Source: Palsa-661 sp035535015
Lineage (GTDB): Bacteria > Actinomycetota > Acidimicrobiia > Acidimicrobiales > UBA8190
NCBI GenBank assembly: GCA_035535015.1
Contig: DATLQU010000046.1
Location: forward strand, 1-53,471
DNA: 53,471 nucleotides
Direction of reading: 5' to 3'
Shown here: positions 37,691 through 46,521 of the stretch, piece after piece
How the letters are laid out: each line of letters starts with the position of its first letter
Position numbering within the stretch: position 1 is the stretch's first letter
Program-made: the position numbers and the translations under genes
The notes under the pieces: generated by a model
Seen by the model: only the letters and a program-made list of their open reading frames with translations
Told to the model about the DNA's origin: nothing
Databases searched by the model: none

Positions 37691-38032
37691 CTATTTGGTC
37701 AGGAGGCAGCGAGCGCTGTCGATCCGGCTGGCACGCGCCTGCGCGTCCAGCCATTCGCTCGAGCGTGCCAGCTGCCGTTCGCTGGGAACGTGTTGCCGTC
37801 CCTCGGGGCCGTCCGTCTGCGTCCCGCAACGGCGGCACACGGCCATCCGGCCATTTGTCTCGGGGGCGTGATGCTCGTCCAACCGGGCACCGACTGCGCT
37901 TTCGACACGCTCGGCGACCTGCGCCGGGGGTGCGGGGGTCTCGTTCACTGGTCCGTCCATTTCCTCGGCGTCGCCGGGGGCCGGGGCGAGGACGATGGGT
38001 CCTCTTCCCACGGAAGAGGACCGTAGGGGCAT
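37691..38032 (-). CDS. Small hypothetical protein with a CxxC knuckle
   Basis: A frame of 113 residues from the ATG at 38032 (GGGGG 5 nt upstream). The C-terminal half reads GRMAVCRRCGTQTDGPEG, then a helical ARSSEWLDAQARASRIDSARCLL. The CRRCG pair suggests half of a metal-binding site. The family is not recognised. A shorter start (ATG at 37960) would keep the whole conserved-looking part. It is convergent with the dehydrogenase gene. Confidence 0.55.
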   Translation of the reverse strand: MPLRSSSVGRGPIVLAPAPGDAEEMDGPVNETPAPPAQVAERVESAVGARLDEHHAPETNGRMAVCRRCGTQTDGPEGRQHVPSERQLARSSEWLDAQARASRIDSARCLLTK

Positions 38033-38094
38033 GGTACCCCCGAACCACTTCCCGCCGTCACCATTCCCGCCGATTCTCCTCCCGACGTCCACGC

Positions 38095-39585
38095 TCAGCA
38101 GGAGTCGGTGCCGGCCACACCCTGATCGCGGATGTGGGCCGTCCAATGGACGCCGTCCCAATAGCGGACGTCGTGCCGGCCCCCCGGATCGCCGTACCAG
38201 CCGGCCGGGGCGGTACCGCCGGCGACGGCGCCGGTGGGAGAGGTCGCCGGCCGGTCCCAGGCCACGCCGGGCGATGGAAGGTTCCGACTCCGCTGCTCCT
38301 CCTGGCGGGCCGACCTGCTGAGCGACGCCAACTCGACCATCAAGGAATCGGCCTGCTCCAGAGAACGGTCACGAAACTCGGCCCGGACGCGTTTGCCCGC
38401 GGCATCCAGATGCACGGTGGCGAGGCCGAAGCGGCGCTGGAGGGGACCCTCGATCCGGCGCAGACTCTGGGCCTTCACCAGTGGCACCCAGGTCGTCGTC
38501 CGGCGCACCCGGCCGGTGACGGCGGTGGCCAGCACGTCGTTGTGACCGGCCTCGAGGAAGTGGAAACTCAAAGGCGCCTTCAGTCGTGCCGACGGCGGCG
38601 GGCGCGACAGTTGGGGTTGCGGATAAGGGATGACGGTGGCGATGAGCCGCCGTGCAACCTCGGGCGATCCCACCGGTAGCAAGGCCTTCGTGGACGTGGC
38701 CGACCGACCTCCGCCCGCCTCACGGCCGACGGCGCCGGCCACGTCGACTTCGAGGCGACACCAACGGAACAGGCGCCAGAACAAGGGCTCCACCAGGCGG
38801 ACGGCCTGGACCCGGTGGATGGGGATGGTCTCGGCCACCGTACCGAGAAGGCCACGGCTGATGTGGATGCCGTCGGGGGCCTCGGCCACGGTGAAGCCGT
38901 ACTGGGTGGAGATCCGATGCCACACGTCCTGCACGAAGCCGATGCCGTATGTGAGGAACACGCTCCCGACGACCACGGCCGCCGTCGACGACACCTGCAC
39001 CAGCACCACGACGGCGATGACCAGCGGAATGAACACGATCCCGCCCGACAGCAGCACGGATCCGATCAGCCGGCCGGTGGGCACCTTGGCCACGGCCTGG
39101 TGCGCCGGCTCCGGGGTGGCGGGATCGACGCCGTGGTGGACGGCCAGCAGGCGGGCCCGGAGGTCGGTGGCCACCGGATCGGAGAGATAGGCCAGGCGTC
39201 CGTTGGCCGCGCTCGAACCGGCCAGTCGGATCCGCAGTTCGGCCAGACCGAACATCCGGGCCAGAAAGGGACGGACGACGTCGACGGCCTGGATCCGGGC
39301 CACCGGCAGTTGACGCGCATCGCGGCGCAACAGACCGCTTTCGATGCGCAGCGTCACCCCGTCGAGCGCCCACTTCGTGACCAACCAGTGAACGACCCCG
39401 GCGACACCGACCACGACGACGGCGATCAGGTCGTAGACGCGCGCTGAGTTGTCCGCGTGCCCGTGGCTCCCGGCCGACACCACCAGGGCGATCAGGAGCA
39501 CGGGAACGATCCGACCGGCGCGCACCAGAGGAGTGAGCGGATGAAGCCTCTGCCATTGTGGTGGGGCCTGGGGAGCGGACGTCAC
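38095..39585 (-). CDS. Membrane protein with repeated bacterial PH (bPH2, YdbT-like) domains and C-terminal DUF2510
   Basis: The 496-residue protein begins with two membrane segments (about 24-40, 52-68), then a bPH2 domain (VTLRIESGLLRRDARQLPVARIQAVDVVRP), another membrane pair (about 175-215) and a second bPH2 domain (HISRGLLGTVAETIPIHRVQAVRLVEP). A third related segment (TTWVPLVKAQSLRRIEGPL) follows. The last 35 residues are a DUF2510 module (APAGWYGDPGGRHDVRYWDG). This is the YdbT-like architecture plus a DUF2510 tail. The stop of the smaller bPH2 gene overlaps its start by 4 bp, so they form a pair, as ydbS-ydbT do in Bacillus. Confidence 0.87.
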   Translation of the reverse strand: MTSAPQAPPQWQRLHPLTPLVRAGRIVPVLLIALVVSAGSHGHADNSARVYDLIAVVVVGVAGVVHWLVTKWALDGVTLRIESGLLRRDARQLPVARIQAVDVVRPFLARMFGLAELRIRLAGSSAANGRLAYLSDPVATDLRARLLAVHHGVDPATPEPAHQAVAKVPTGRLIGSVLLSGGIVFIPLVIAVVVLVQVSSTAAVVVGSVFLTYGIGFVQDVWHRISTQYGFTVAEAPDGIHISRGLLGTVAETIPIHRVQAVRLVEPLFWRLFRWCRLEVDVAGAVGREAGGGRSATSTKALLPVGSPEVARRLIATVIPYPQPQLSRPPPSARLKAPLSFHFLEAGHNDVLATAVTGRVRRTTTWVPLVKAQSLRRIEGPLQRRFGLATVHLDAAGKRVRAEFRDRSLEQADSLMVELASLSRSARQEEQRSRNLPSPGVAWDRPATSPTGAVAGGTAPAGWYGDPGGRHDVRYWDGVHWTAHIRDQGVAGTDSC

Positions 39586-40061
39586 AGCCCGGCCGCTTTG
39601 GTCTCACCCAACGAGGCCAGCTGCTCGCGCAGCCGGGCCGCCTCGACGGGCTCGAGACCGGGGATCCGGGCGTCGCTGGCCGCCGCCGCCGTATGCAGCT
39701 TTATGGTCGAGAGCTTGAAGAGCCGCTCGACCGGCCCGGCCGTCACGTCCACGATTTGCATGCGCCCGTAAGGCACCACGGACAGACGCCGGAAGGCGAC
39801 CCCCCGCCGCACCACCAGGTCCTCGTCACGCTCCTGGTAGGACCAGCTCCGGAAGCGGCGGCGCAGGAACCACAGCGCCAGACCGGTGATCCCGAGCGCC
39901 ACCGCGGCCGAAAGCAGGCCGGGTATGGCACCTTTCTGGCCGGTGGCGGCACCGGCCACCAATGCCACCAGACTCCCGACCGTGGCGGCCTCGAGGCAAC
40001 GCATCTTCCACAGACGCGACGAGGGGGACAACCATGGCGCCTCTATCGATGAGTCGGCCAT
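39582..40061 (-). CDS. Membrane bPH2-domain protein (YdbS-like)
   Basis: With ATG at 40061 (MADSSIEAP) the protein has 159 residues, two membrane segments (about 25-42 and 50-65) and one bPH2 domain (DLVVRRGVAFRRLSVVPYGRMQIVDV...FKLSTIKLHTAAAAS). It overlaps the next gene by 4 bp (ATGA). The role is unknown; the Bacillus pair affects resistance to some secreted antimicrobials, which need not apply here. Confidence 0.85.
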   Translation of the reverse strand: MADSSIEAPWLSPSSRLWKMRCLEAATVGSLVALVAGAATGQKGAIPGLLSAAVALGITGLALWFLRRRFRSWSYQERDEDLVVRRGVAFRRLSVVPYGRMQIVDVTAGPVERLFKLSTIKLHTAAAASDARIPGLEPVEAARLREQLASLGETKAAGL

Positions 40062-40133
40062 GACCGCCACGTTAGGCGCCGCCCTCATCGCCCGGTGCCC
40101 GGGTCGGGATTCGATGGAGCCGAGACTCCGACG

Positions 40134-40372
40134 TCACGTCGACGCGGTGGTTCCGATCTGCAGGACTTCGTCCATCCGTTCGCAGAGCCCCTTCGAGCGG
40201 GCCATGATCTCGGCCTGCAGGGCGGCCATGGTGATGAGCTCCTCCTGGTCAGCGGCGGGCACGCAGAGGACGGGGCCATCAGGTCCGCCACCTTGGCGTA
40301 CGCATTCAGCAGGGCCGTGATGAGCTGCGGTGCCTCGTCGTCGGGACATGGATGGGACGAGACCGAGCTCAC
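40134..40372 (-). pseudogene. Small protein gene apparently split by a frameshift near 40272
   Basis: One frame from the ATG at 40372 reads PQLITALLNAYAKVADLMAP. The adjacent frame continues VLCVPAADQEELITMAALQ and then IMARSKGLCERMDEVLQIG, to the TGA at 40134. Together they make a plausible helical protein of about 79 residues, broken by one base. Each half looks protein-like and the out-of-frame parts do not. No family is recognised. Confidence 0.4.
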
Positions 40373-40604
40373 AGGGAGAGAGGGACCTTCGCAAATCCGC
40401 CGGACCGATCGGCAGGCCGCCGATGCCCAGCGCTCGGAAGCTGTACCTGACCTCGAGTTGACACGTCAGCTGAGCGCGGTCCCAGCCGCACCTCGGGACC
40501 AACGGAGCCACATTGAGCATCTTCAATTCGTGGGCGGGATGCCGAGCATCCCCCCTGCCTAAGGTAGTGATCCGTCTTCTCGAACAAGGAAGGGGCGAAT
40601 CTCC

Positions 40605-41321
40605 ATGTCGAGTGTGATTCCCAAGCGAGGTCACTCGCTTCTCGTCGTCGGGGCCTTTCTCGTGACAACGTTGTTTTGGACGGCTCCAGCCTGGGCACAC
40701 GTCACTGTTCATCCCAGTACGCTTCCGGCCGGATCGAGCGATGTCGAGCTGACGTTCCGGGTACCGAATGAACGCGACGATGCCAACACCGTCAAGGCCC
40801 AGGTCTTCTTTCCCACCAACCTGCCCCTCCTAACCGTTTCCGTCCTGCCCATCCCGGGTTGGGCTTCGGTCGTCCACACCCGCACACTTTCCGATCCCGT
40901 CCATACCGACGACGGTCTGGTCAGTCAGATCGTCACCGACGTCACCTGGACCGCCACTGGTGCAGGAATTGCGCCGGGCCAGTACGAGGACTTCGTGGTG
41001 GCCGCCGCCTCGGTCCCCAACCAAGCGGGCCCGCTCGTGTTCAAGGCGTTACAGACGTACTCCTCCGGGCAGATCGTCCGCTGGATCCAGCTGGCCACGT
41101 CACAGGATCCCAGCCCCGCGACCCCGGCACCGATCCTCACCCTGACATCAGGTGCTCGCTCATCGAGTCCAGCCGCAGCTGGATCAGGCAGTGCCACCAC
41201 GGCGGACATTCTGGCCGTCGTGGCTGTGACCCTCTCCGTCGGGAGCATCACGAGCATCGGGATCATCACGGCCAGAAACCGCAAGACGAAGGCCGATGTG
41301 TCTCAGACTTCGTCGCTTTAG
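40605..41321 (+). CDS. YcnI-like (DUF1775) secreted copper-binding protein
   Basis: The 238-residue protein has a signal peptide ending APAWA, so the mature protein starts with H32 (HVTVHPSTLPAGSS). An N-terminal His is the copper-binding feature of YcnI domains. A DUF1775 beta-sandwich spans about 32-165 (ELTFRVPNERDDANTVKAQVFFP, PGWA). A low-complexity linker and a C-terminal membrane anchor (about 200-222) follow. It is directly upstream of the CopC-CopD fusion, forming a copper-handling pair. GGAAGGGG precedes the ATG. Confidence 0.88.
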   Translation: MSSVIPKRGHSLLVVGAFLVTTLFWTAPAWAHVTVHPSTLPAGSSDVELTFRVPNERDDANTVKAQVFFPTNLPLLTVSVLPIPGWASVVHTRTLSDPVHTDDGLVSQIVTDVTWTATGAGIAPGQYEDFVVAAASVPNQAGPLVFKALQTYSSGQIVRWIQLATSQDPSPATPAPILTLTSGARSSSPAAAGSGSATTADILAVVAVTLSVGSITSIGIITARNRKTKADVSQTSSL

Positions 41322-41340
41322 GCGCAATCGCCGTCGACTG

Positions 41341-43197
41341 ATGAGGAACCGAGCCCGTTGGGCAAGCGGAGCGGTTGTGGTCCTCATGGCCGTCGTGGGT
41401 GGCGCCGGGTCGGCAAGCGCGCACGCCCAGTTGGAAAGCACGCAACCTGATGCATCGTCGGTACTTATCGAGTCCCCCTCTCAGGTGGTCCTTCACTTTG
41501 GCGAGCCCGTCGAAATCGACTTTGGTTCACTAAGGGTGATCGGCCCCGACGGCGCGCGCGTCGACATGGGAGGAACCCACCACCCCGCCGGTGACAGCCA
41601 CGCCGTCGCCATCGCATTACCTCCTCGCCTTCCCGAGGGGACATACGTCGTTGCCTGGCGGGTCATTTCCGCTGACTCGCATCCCGTGCACGGGGCCTTT
41701 GTCTTCAGCGTGGGGACGGACAGCGGGGTGAGGAAGGCCGGCACACTGGTCAGAAACCTCAACAACGAGTCCGGTTCCACCCTCGTAGGGATCATCTTCT
41801 GGCTCATACGCCTCGCTGCCTTCGCCAGCCTCGTTCTCCTCGTCGGCATTCCCACGGTCATCACGCTCGTCTGGCGCGACGGCGGACCGACCAGGCGAAT
41901 TGGCAGGCTGCTCTGGATCTCGTGGGCTGTACTGCTGGTCTCGAGCGTCGTGGGGATCGCCGTCCAAGGTGTGTACGCCGCCGATCTACCCGTGACCGAG
42001 ATCGCCCGGCCTACTCTCTTCAACGAGGTACTGCACACCCGGTTCGGCGAGATCGAGGTTCTCCGCCTGATTCTGTTGGTGGCGTTCGTCCCCGTCGTTC
42101 TCGGGATCCGGGGTCGCCTCCATGGACGAGTGGGGCGCTTCCCATGGTGGGTGCCATACGGAGCGGCCGTGGGCACCGCCCTTCTCGTCACGCCCGGGCT
42201 GGCCGGGCATGCGGCGACGGGGAGTGATGTCGCACTCGGCATGGTGCTCGACGTGTTTCATCTCGGCGCCGTCGCCGTGTGGTTTGGTGGACTTGTTGTG
42301 TTGGCGGCGTTGCTGTTTCCCGGCCTCGCTCCGCGCGACATTCCCACGGACATCCGCAGGATCGCGGCGACGTTCTCGGCCTATGCGTTCTTTGCCGTCA
42401 TCGTCGTCATCGCCACCGGGGTGGTGCAGTCCCTGCGGCAGGTAGGCAGTCTGTACGCCCTGTTCAATACGGCCTACGGACAGACACTGCTGGTAAAGAT
42501 CGGGTTTGTGGTCGTTCTGATCGCACTCGGGGCTGTGAGCCGCCGGACCGTTCTGGGCGCCTGGGCTGTGCCTTTGATCGGTCGGCGGCGCCGTCGACAT
42601 TCGGGCCCGCTTCGCCCGGTTCTGACCGCCACTCCGGCTGTCGAAGGCACCGAGTCGGCTGCCTCCACGAACACGGAGGACCGTCCTGTCGATCACCTAC
42701 GCGCCGAGCCGCTCGCCGACACCGAGGAGAAGCGGGCGCAGGCGGGAACTTCGGCCGGGGAGACCCGAAGTCTCCGACGATCGGTATTGGCGGAACTCAC
42801 TATCGCTCTGGCCGTCTTGGCGGTGACCGCCCTTCTGGTCAACGCCGTGCCGGCCAAGCAGGCTGCTTCCCAGCCGTTCTCCCAAAGCTTCAACGCGCTT
42901 GGTGTTCAAGTCAACGCCATTGTCGCCCCGGCCAAGGTCGGGCCGGGGAACCAGTTCCACTTCTACGTCCTCGGGCATCTGGGCCAACCGGTGGCCATCC
43001 CCGAACTCGATGCAACAATCAGCCTGCCTGCGCAGGGCATCGGTCCGCTCTCGATCCCCCTTGTGGTCGCCACCGTGGGCCACCTGCGTGCGAGCGACGT
43101 CACCATCCCGTTGGCCGGCAACTGGACCCTCACACTCACCGTGCGGACCACAGCCATCGACGAACAGGTCTTAACGGCCACCCTCCCGGTCCACTAG
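41341..43197 (+). CDS. CopC-CopD fusion with C-terminal YtkA-like domain
   Basis: Predicted copper resistance or uptake protein of 618 residues from the ATG at 41341; a start at 41296 inside ycnI is possible. A signal peptide (1-27) exposes H28 (HAQLESTQP). The CopC domain runs to about 125, with THHPAGDSH and SADSHPVHGAFVFSVG. Eight or so CopD membrane segments follow (about 145-415). A polar loop, another membrane segment (about 490-507) and a C-terminal beta domain (GNQFHFYVLGHLGQPVAIPELDATI) resemble YtkA-like domains. It lies 19 bp after the ycnI-like gene. A Cu-regulated promoter was not recognised. Confidence 0.9.
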   Translation: MRNRARWASGAVVVLMAVVGGAGSASAHAQLESTQPDASSVLIESPSQVVLHFGEPVEIDFGSLRVIGPDGARVDMGGTHHPAGDSHAVAIALPPRLPEGTYVVAWRVISADSHPVHGAFVFSVGTDSGVRKAGTLVRNLNNESGSTLVGIIFWLIRLAAFASLVLLVGIPTVITLVWRDGGPTRRIGRLLWISWAVLLVSSVVGIAVQGVYAADLPVTEIARPTLFNEVLHTRFGEIEVLRLILLVAFVPVVLGIRGRLHGRVGRFPWWVPYGAAVGTALLVTPGLAGHAATGSDVALGMVLDVFHLGAVAVWFGGLVVLAALLFPGLAPRDIPTDIRRIAATFSAYAFFAVIVVIATGVVQSLRQVGSLYALFNTAYGQTLLVKIGFVVVLIALGAVSRRTVLGAWAVPLIGRRRRRHSGPLRPVLTATPAVEGTESAASTNTEDRPVDHLRAEPLADTEEKRAQAGTSAGETRSLRRSVLAELTIALAVLAVTALLVNAVPAKQAASQPFSQSFNALGVQVNAIVAPAKVGPGNQFHFYVLGHLGQPVAIPELDATISLPAQGIGPLSIPLVVATVGHLRASDVTIPLAGNWTLTLTVRTTAIDEQVLTATLPVH

Positions 43198-43497
43198 CGG
43201 CCCTGCGGTGCCGGGGGGGGTAGTGGCGAAGGCTGTCATGTACCTCGGCCGGTCCCGGTCGGCACATCGGTGATCACCTGTGAGGATGCCGAAAGCGCTC
43301 CCTGTCCCGGTGGATTCAAGACCACCCAGGCTGCGACCTTTGAGCCTTCCGACCATGTCCAATCCAGAAGGACAATCCTGGTGAAGAGGGCTACAGTCTG
43401 CGACCGAGCGACCGCGGCGACGGTTGCTCGGGATCCGGTCCACGGCAACGCCGGCGGCTGCAACACGGTCGGGGGCGACTGAAAGCGGAGGTGGGAG
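43198..43497. other. Intergenic region, no supported gene
   Basis: A 300-bp stretch between the copper pair and the next secreted-protein gene. Short frames exist (for example a 70-codon plus frame from 43270) but their composition is not convincing. The ribosome site GGAGG for the next gene is at the right end. Confidence 0.5.
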
Positions 43498-44139
43498 ATG
43501 ATCATGAACAAGGTGGGCGCGGTCGCCTTGCCCGTGCTGTTGGCGCTCGGAGTAGTGGTCGTCACGGGCGGCACGGCGGTGGCCATGCCTCCACAGGGGT
43601 ATGGCTCAATGACCTGCGCAGTCACCGGTGTCGGCAAGTTCAGCCCGAAGCTCACCGCCGCCGGTTCGCCGGTGACTGCGGTGAAGACCATCTTCAAGGG
43701 CGTCTCGGTATCGGGGAGCTGCACGGGCACGGCGGGCATTCCGAACACGGCGGGCACGCTCACCCCGGTCACCATCAGCGGGGCGAAGTTCAAGGGCGCC
43801 GGCTATTACAGCGGTCCGGCCAACGCCAACTCCTGTCCGGTGTTCTCGAGCACCGACAGCGTCGGGGCCATAAAGATCGTCGTCAACTGGATCGCCAGCC
43901 CTTCGATCGCCAAATCGGTGGTCACCTTGAGCAGTCCCGGCAGCCCGGTCGTCTCGGGGTCCCCGACCGACACCATCACGCTGCCGTCAGGGGCGACGGT
44001 GGCAGCTACCGGCTCCTTCTCATCGCCGCCGCCCACGTTCCTTCTATCGATGGTCACGAACATCGTGAGTGCATGCTCGACGACCTGGGGGCCGTACCCC
44101 GGTTACACATTCGGGACCGGATCGAGCCTCTCGATCTGA
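43498..44139 (+). CDS. Secreted protein of unknown function
   Basis: The 213-residue protein has GGAGG 6 nt before the ATG and a signal peptide ending GTAVAM. The mature part is Thr/Ser/Gly/Val-rich with four Cys (MTCAVTG, GSCTGTAG, NSCPVFSS, SACSTTWG). This suggests a beta-rich, disulfide-bonded exported protein common in actinobacteria. No family name can be given. A strong hairpin lies 13 bp after the stop. Confidence 0.72.
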   Translation: MIMNKVGAVALPVLLALGVVVVTGGTAVAMPPQGYGSMTCAVTGVGKFSPKLTAAGSPVTAVKTIFKGVSVSGSCTGTAGIPNTAGTLTPVTISGAKFKGAGYYSGPANANSCPVFSSTDSVGAIKIVVNWIASPSIAKSVVTLSSPGSPVVSGSPTDTITLPSGATVAATGSFSSPPPTFLLSMVTNIVSACSTTWGPYPGYTFGTGSSLSI

Positions 44140-44151
44140 GCGTGAGCGCCA

Positions 44152-44182
44152 GGTGACCGGGGGCGATCAGCCCCCGGTCACC
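44152..44182 (+). terminator. Strong hairpin terminator candidate
   Basis: A perfect 13-bp stem, GGTGACCGGGGGC (44152-44164) with GCCCCCGGTCACC (44170-44182), and a 5-nt loop GATCA. It follows the secreted-protein gene closely. No T-tract, but the stem is the strongest in the window. Confidence 0.7.
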
Positions 44183-44187
44183 GCCGC

Positions 44188-44232
44188 GTCCTCGGCGCTG
44201 TTCTCGTCCTCGGCGCTGTTCTCGTCCTCGGC
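44188..44232. repeat. 18-bp tandem repeat, 2.5 copies
   Basis: GTCCTCGGCGCTGTTCTC occurs at 44188-44205 and 44206-44223, with its first 9 bases again at 44224-44232. It is just downstream of the hairpin and outside any supported gene. Confidence 0.8.
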
Positions 44233-44375
44233 TCAGTCCCGGCGGCCGAGGCGCAAGCACGGCCACGGAGCGGCGCCAACTCTCAAGTTCACGGCGGCGC
44301 AGCTCTGATCGGGAGGCGTCGGTACCCTTCGGCGTCGTCCTCACGGCCGGGAGGCGGCTCGGCCGGCGCAGGTTC

Positions 44376-44705
44376 GTGGTTATCGCGAACCCCCGATACA
44401 TCGCATCGGGGATTCGGGACGGAGCCGACATCACGGGCGCGGACTCCTTCGGGCACGACCAGGAGGCGATGTATCCGGTTCTCAAGGCGCATGGAACCGA
44501 GGTGAGCGGGCACGGCGAAGCCGACTCAGTCGTGATCGGCCCTGACAACGAGCATTGGGATGCCGTCGTGTTGGTGCGGTATCCGAACAGACCGACGTTC
44601 GAAGATATGACGAACTGCCCCTCTCCCAGGCGGTCACGAAGGATCGCATGGCAGCCTTAGATGATTCTCGCCTCATCGCCATCACCGAGGTTTCTTGGAC
44701 GACGT
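44376..44705 (+). pseudogene. Frameshifted DUF1330-like gene
   Basis: One frame reads NPRYIASGIRDGADITGAD, then GHDQEAMYPVLKAHG, SVVIGPDNEHWDAVVLVRYP and RPTFEDM. After about 44615 the sensible sequence continues in another frame as LPLSQAVTKDRMAALDDSRL, then IAITEV. This order of elements matches DUF1330 (ferredoxin-like) proteins, where a YPS-F-x2-M stretch precedes Y-x-H-R-x2-A-x2-DSRL. Each frame alone ends wrongly. I conclude a single frameshift disrupts it, unless the base calls are wrong. Confidence 0.55.
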
Positions 44706-45061
44706 GGTTCCCCAAGGCCAAGTCCACTGACCGTTTGAGATTTCGCACCGGTCATCGAGCCGCTCCACCGGAACCCGGCTACCCGAAGCTCCCGTAGCTG
44801 ATGCTCGGCGCCGGCAATCACATCCCGGCATCCTGGACCCTCTGACCGAACCGCAAGTTACGTGTGGGTGCCTTGGCATTGGCCACCCAGTCGAGCGGGT
44901 CACCCCTCCCTGCCCATGATCAGGGTGCTACCACGACCGCGGTCGGATTTGTCCCGGTTCGGGCCCCCAGACTGCACATCCCCAACCCCTAAGAATACAG
45001 GGGCCCGCGGCCAGGACCTTCGACTCTAGCGAGACACGGCGGCGGGGAAAATACTGGAATC
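44706..45061. other. Intergenic region, no gene seen
   Basis: About 356 bp upstream of the lipoprotein gene. No tRNA, no long frame with coding-like composition. The sequence CCCCT-AAGAATAC-AGGGG near 44986-45003 is a weak inverted repeat. Confidence 0.4.
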
Positions 45062-45742
45062 ATGATGACCAGGCGTAGTCCGGTGGTTGCACTGCTGCTC
45101 GCGCTCTCAGCGATGGCGATCGGCTGCAGTGGCAGCCCCTCCACGATATCGACCACGACAACCACGGCGGCACCGACGAGTACCACCTCGCTCGAATCGG
45201 CGACATGGACAGCAGTGTGGCCGACGGCGGCTGTTTCCACCCGCTACCAGACGCCAGAGGCAGCGGCCCAGGGATTCGCAACCGCCTACCTTCACATGGC
45301 CAATCCGGTGATCGGCCCTTTCGAGCAAGGCGATGCCCGCTCGGGTGAAGTTCCCGTGCAGTCCAGTGCGTCTGGGCCGGTGACGACGGTGTTGGTCCGG
45401 CAGCTCGGTCCAGACAACTCCTGGTGGATACTGGGTGCGGGGACGGCTGCCATCAACCTGACCGAGCCGGCCTGGGATGCTTTGATTTCATCACCCGTGG
45501 CACTGAAGGGCACGAGTGTGGCCTTCGAGGGCACTGTCCAGACTCAGGTGCGCGAGGACAACAACGGCACGCCCCTGGGAGCAGGCTTCATTACCGGCGG
45601 GAGTACGGGGATGGGTCCGTTCGACGGGACCCTGGCCTTCACTAAGCCGAGCGCCTCGTACGGAGCGATTGTGCTCTACACAACCTCCGCCAAAGACGCA
45701 ACGGTGATGGAGGCGATGGTCATCCGGGTGAGGCTCGGGTAA
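45062..45742 (+). CDS. Putative lipoprotein with Gmad2-like C-terminal domain
   Basis: The 226-residue protein begins MMTRRSPVVALLLALS and reaches a lipobox AIGC at about residue 22, so it should be lipidated on the outer face of the membrane. A Thr/Ser-rich linker follows (STTTTTAAPTSTTS), then a helical/beta region (TPEAAAQGFATAYLHMANPV). The C-terminal 90 residues (ISSPVALKGTSVAFEGTVQTQV...VMEAMVIRVRLG) resemble the Gmad2 Ig-like domain of bacterial cell-surface proteins. Function unknown. Confidence 0.72.
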   Translation: MMTRRSPVVALLLALSAMAIGCSGSPSTISTTTTTAAPTSTTSLESATWTAVWPTAAVSTRYQTPEAAAQGFATAYLHMANPVIGPFEQGDARSGEVPVQSSASGPVTTVLVRQLGPDNSWWILGAGTAAINLTEPAWDALISSPVALKGTSVAFEGTVQTQVREDNNGTPLGAGFITGGSTGMGPFDGTLAFTKPSASYGAIVLYTTSAKDATVMEAMVIRVRLG

Positions 45743-45762
45743 ACGAGGTTCGGGTACCCGAG
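45734..45762 (+). terminator. Hairpin overlapping the lipoprotein stop codon
   Basis: CTCGGGTA (45734-45741) pairs with TACCCGAG (45755-45762), an 8-bp stem followed by TTTCGG. The loop contains a palindromic CGGGTACCCG that could form an alternative fold. Weak T-run, so moderate support. Confidence 0.4.
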
Positions 45763-45870
45763 TTTCGGTCGAGCGAAGCTTCCCATGCCTGGTTGAGCGG
45801 TCGAGGAAGTCCAAGTCCACGCATACTCGACTACGGGTGGGACCACCCAACGCCCTCCCGGGCGCGAAGC

Positions 45871-46142
45871 CTAGATCGTCGGTGCCGGTGGCAGGACGGT
45901 GAACGTCGTGGTGCAGGTCGGATGCGTCCCGGCCATCACGTCGGCGATCACCGCCGAGGGCCCGGCCGCACAGGAGCTGCCGAAGAAGACCAACACGGCG
46001 TTGCCGTCGTCGTCCAAGGTGGACCGGTTGGTGCCGCCCATGAGATTGGTCCAGGTCGACCGGTGATGCAGCGGTCGACGAGCTGCGGGGAGTTGATTTC
46101 CACCGGCTGCTCGGCGTAGACGGGGTTGCTCTCCACCGGTGC
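45871..46142 (-). pseudogene. Frameshifted fragment paralogous to an Ig-like domain of the 847-residue repeat protein
   Basis: Minus-strand reading starts VESNPVYAEQPVEINSPQLV, then DRC. After a frame change near 46040 it continues TLDDDGNAVLVFFGSSCAAG, PSAVIADVMAGTHPTCTTTF and TVLPPAPTI, ending at the TAG at 45871. The protein at 49347-51890 contains the near-identical series VETNPVYAEQPVQISSPQL, TLDDDGNATFVFKGASCAAG and PSAVIADVEAGSHPT. No start, signal peptide or repeats remain upstream, so this is a truncated relic copy. Confidence 0.7.
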
Positions 46143-46521
46143 CTCAGGAGAATCCTTGTCAACCTGTCCGGGCGGAGCGCTCCGAGGCTTCTGCGTTATC
46201 CGCCAACGAGTGGCGGAGTCGTCGGTGATCAGCCCCGGGGTCCGGGAGACTCGTCGGCCGGGGGGCGCTCAGGATTGGGATTGGTCACCAGGAAACCTGG
46301 TGATGACTCGGCGTCACGATGGCCGTGAATCCGGGCATCATCTCTGTGGTCGCCCCCGCACTTTCGGGCCTGGACTTCTCTGACCGGTGGAGCGCTCTTC
46401 GGGACCCCAGTCACCTCGCCGATGTGGCCCCCAAAAGCAAGGACACCGCCGGCGACAACGGGAGTGGCACTCACGTGACACACCCGTCCGGCACGCCAGC
46501 GCAACGAATGTCAATGCGTAT
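46143..46521. other. Intergenic region, no gene seen
   Basis: About 380 bp downstream of the convergent fragment and the beta-helix gene. Frames here are short and compositionally unlike genes. I see no clear hairpin or repeat. Confidence 0.4.

Noticed and set aside
43270..43482. 70-codon ORF after the copper genes
   Set aside because: No ribosome site, no family resemblance and composition like non-coding sequence.
44900..45000. tRNA-like stretch with GGTTCGGGCC
   Set aside because: No acceptor pairing, D-arm or anticodon arm can be built around it.
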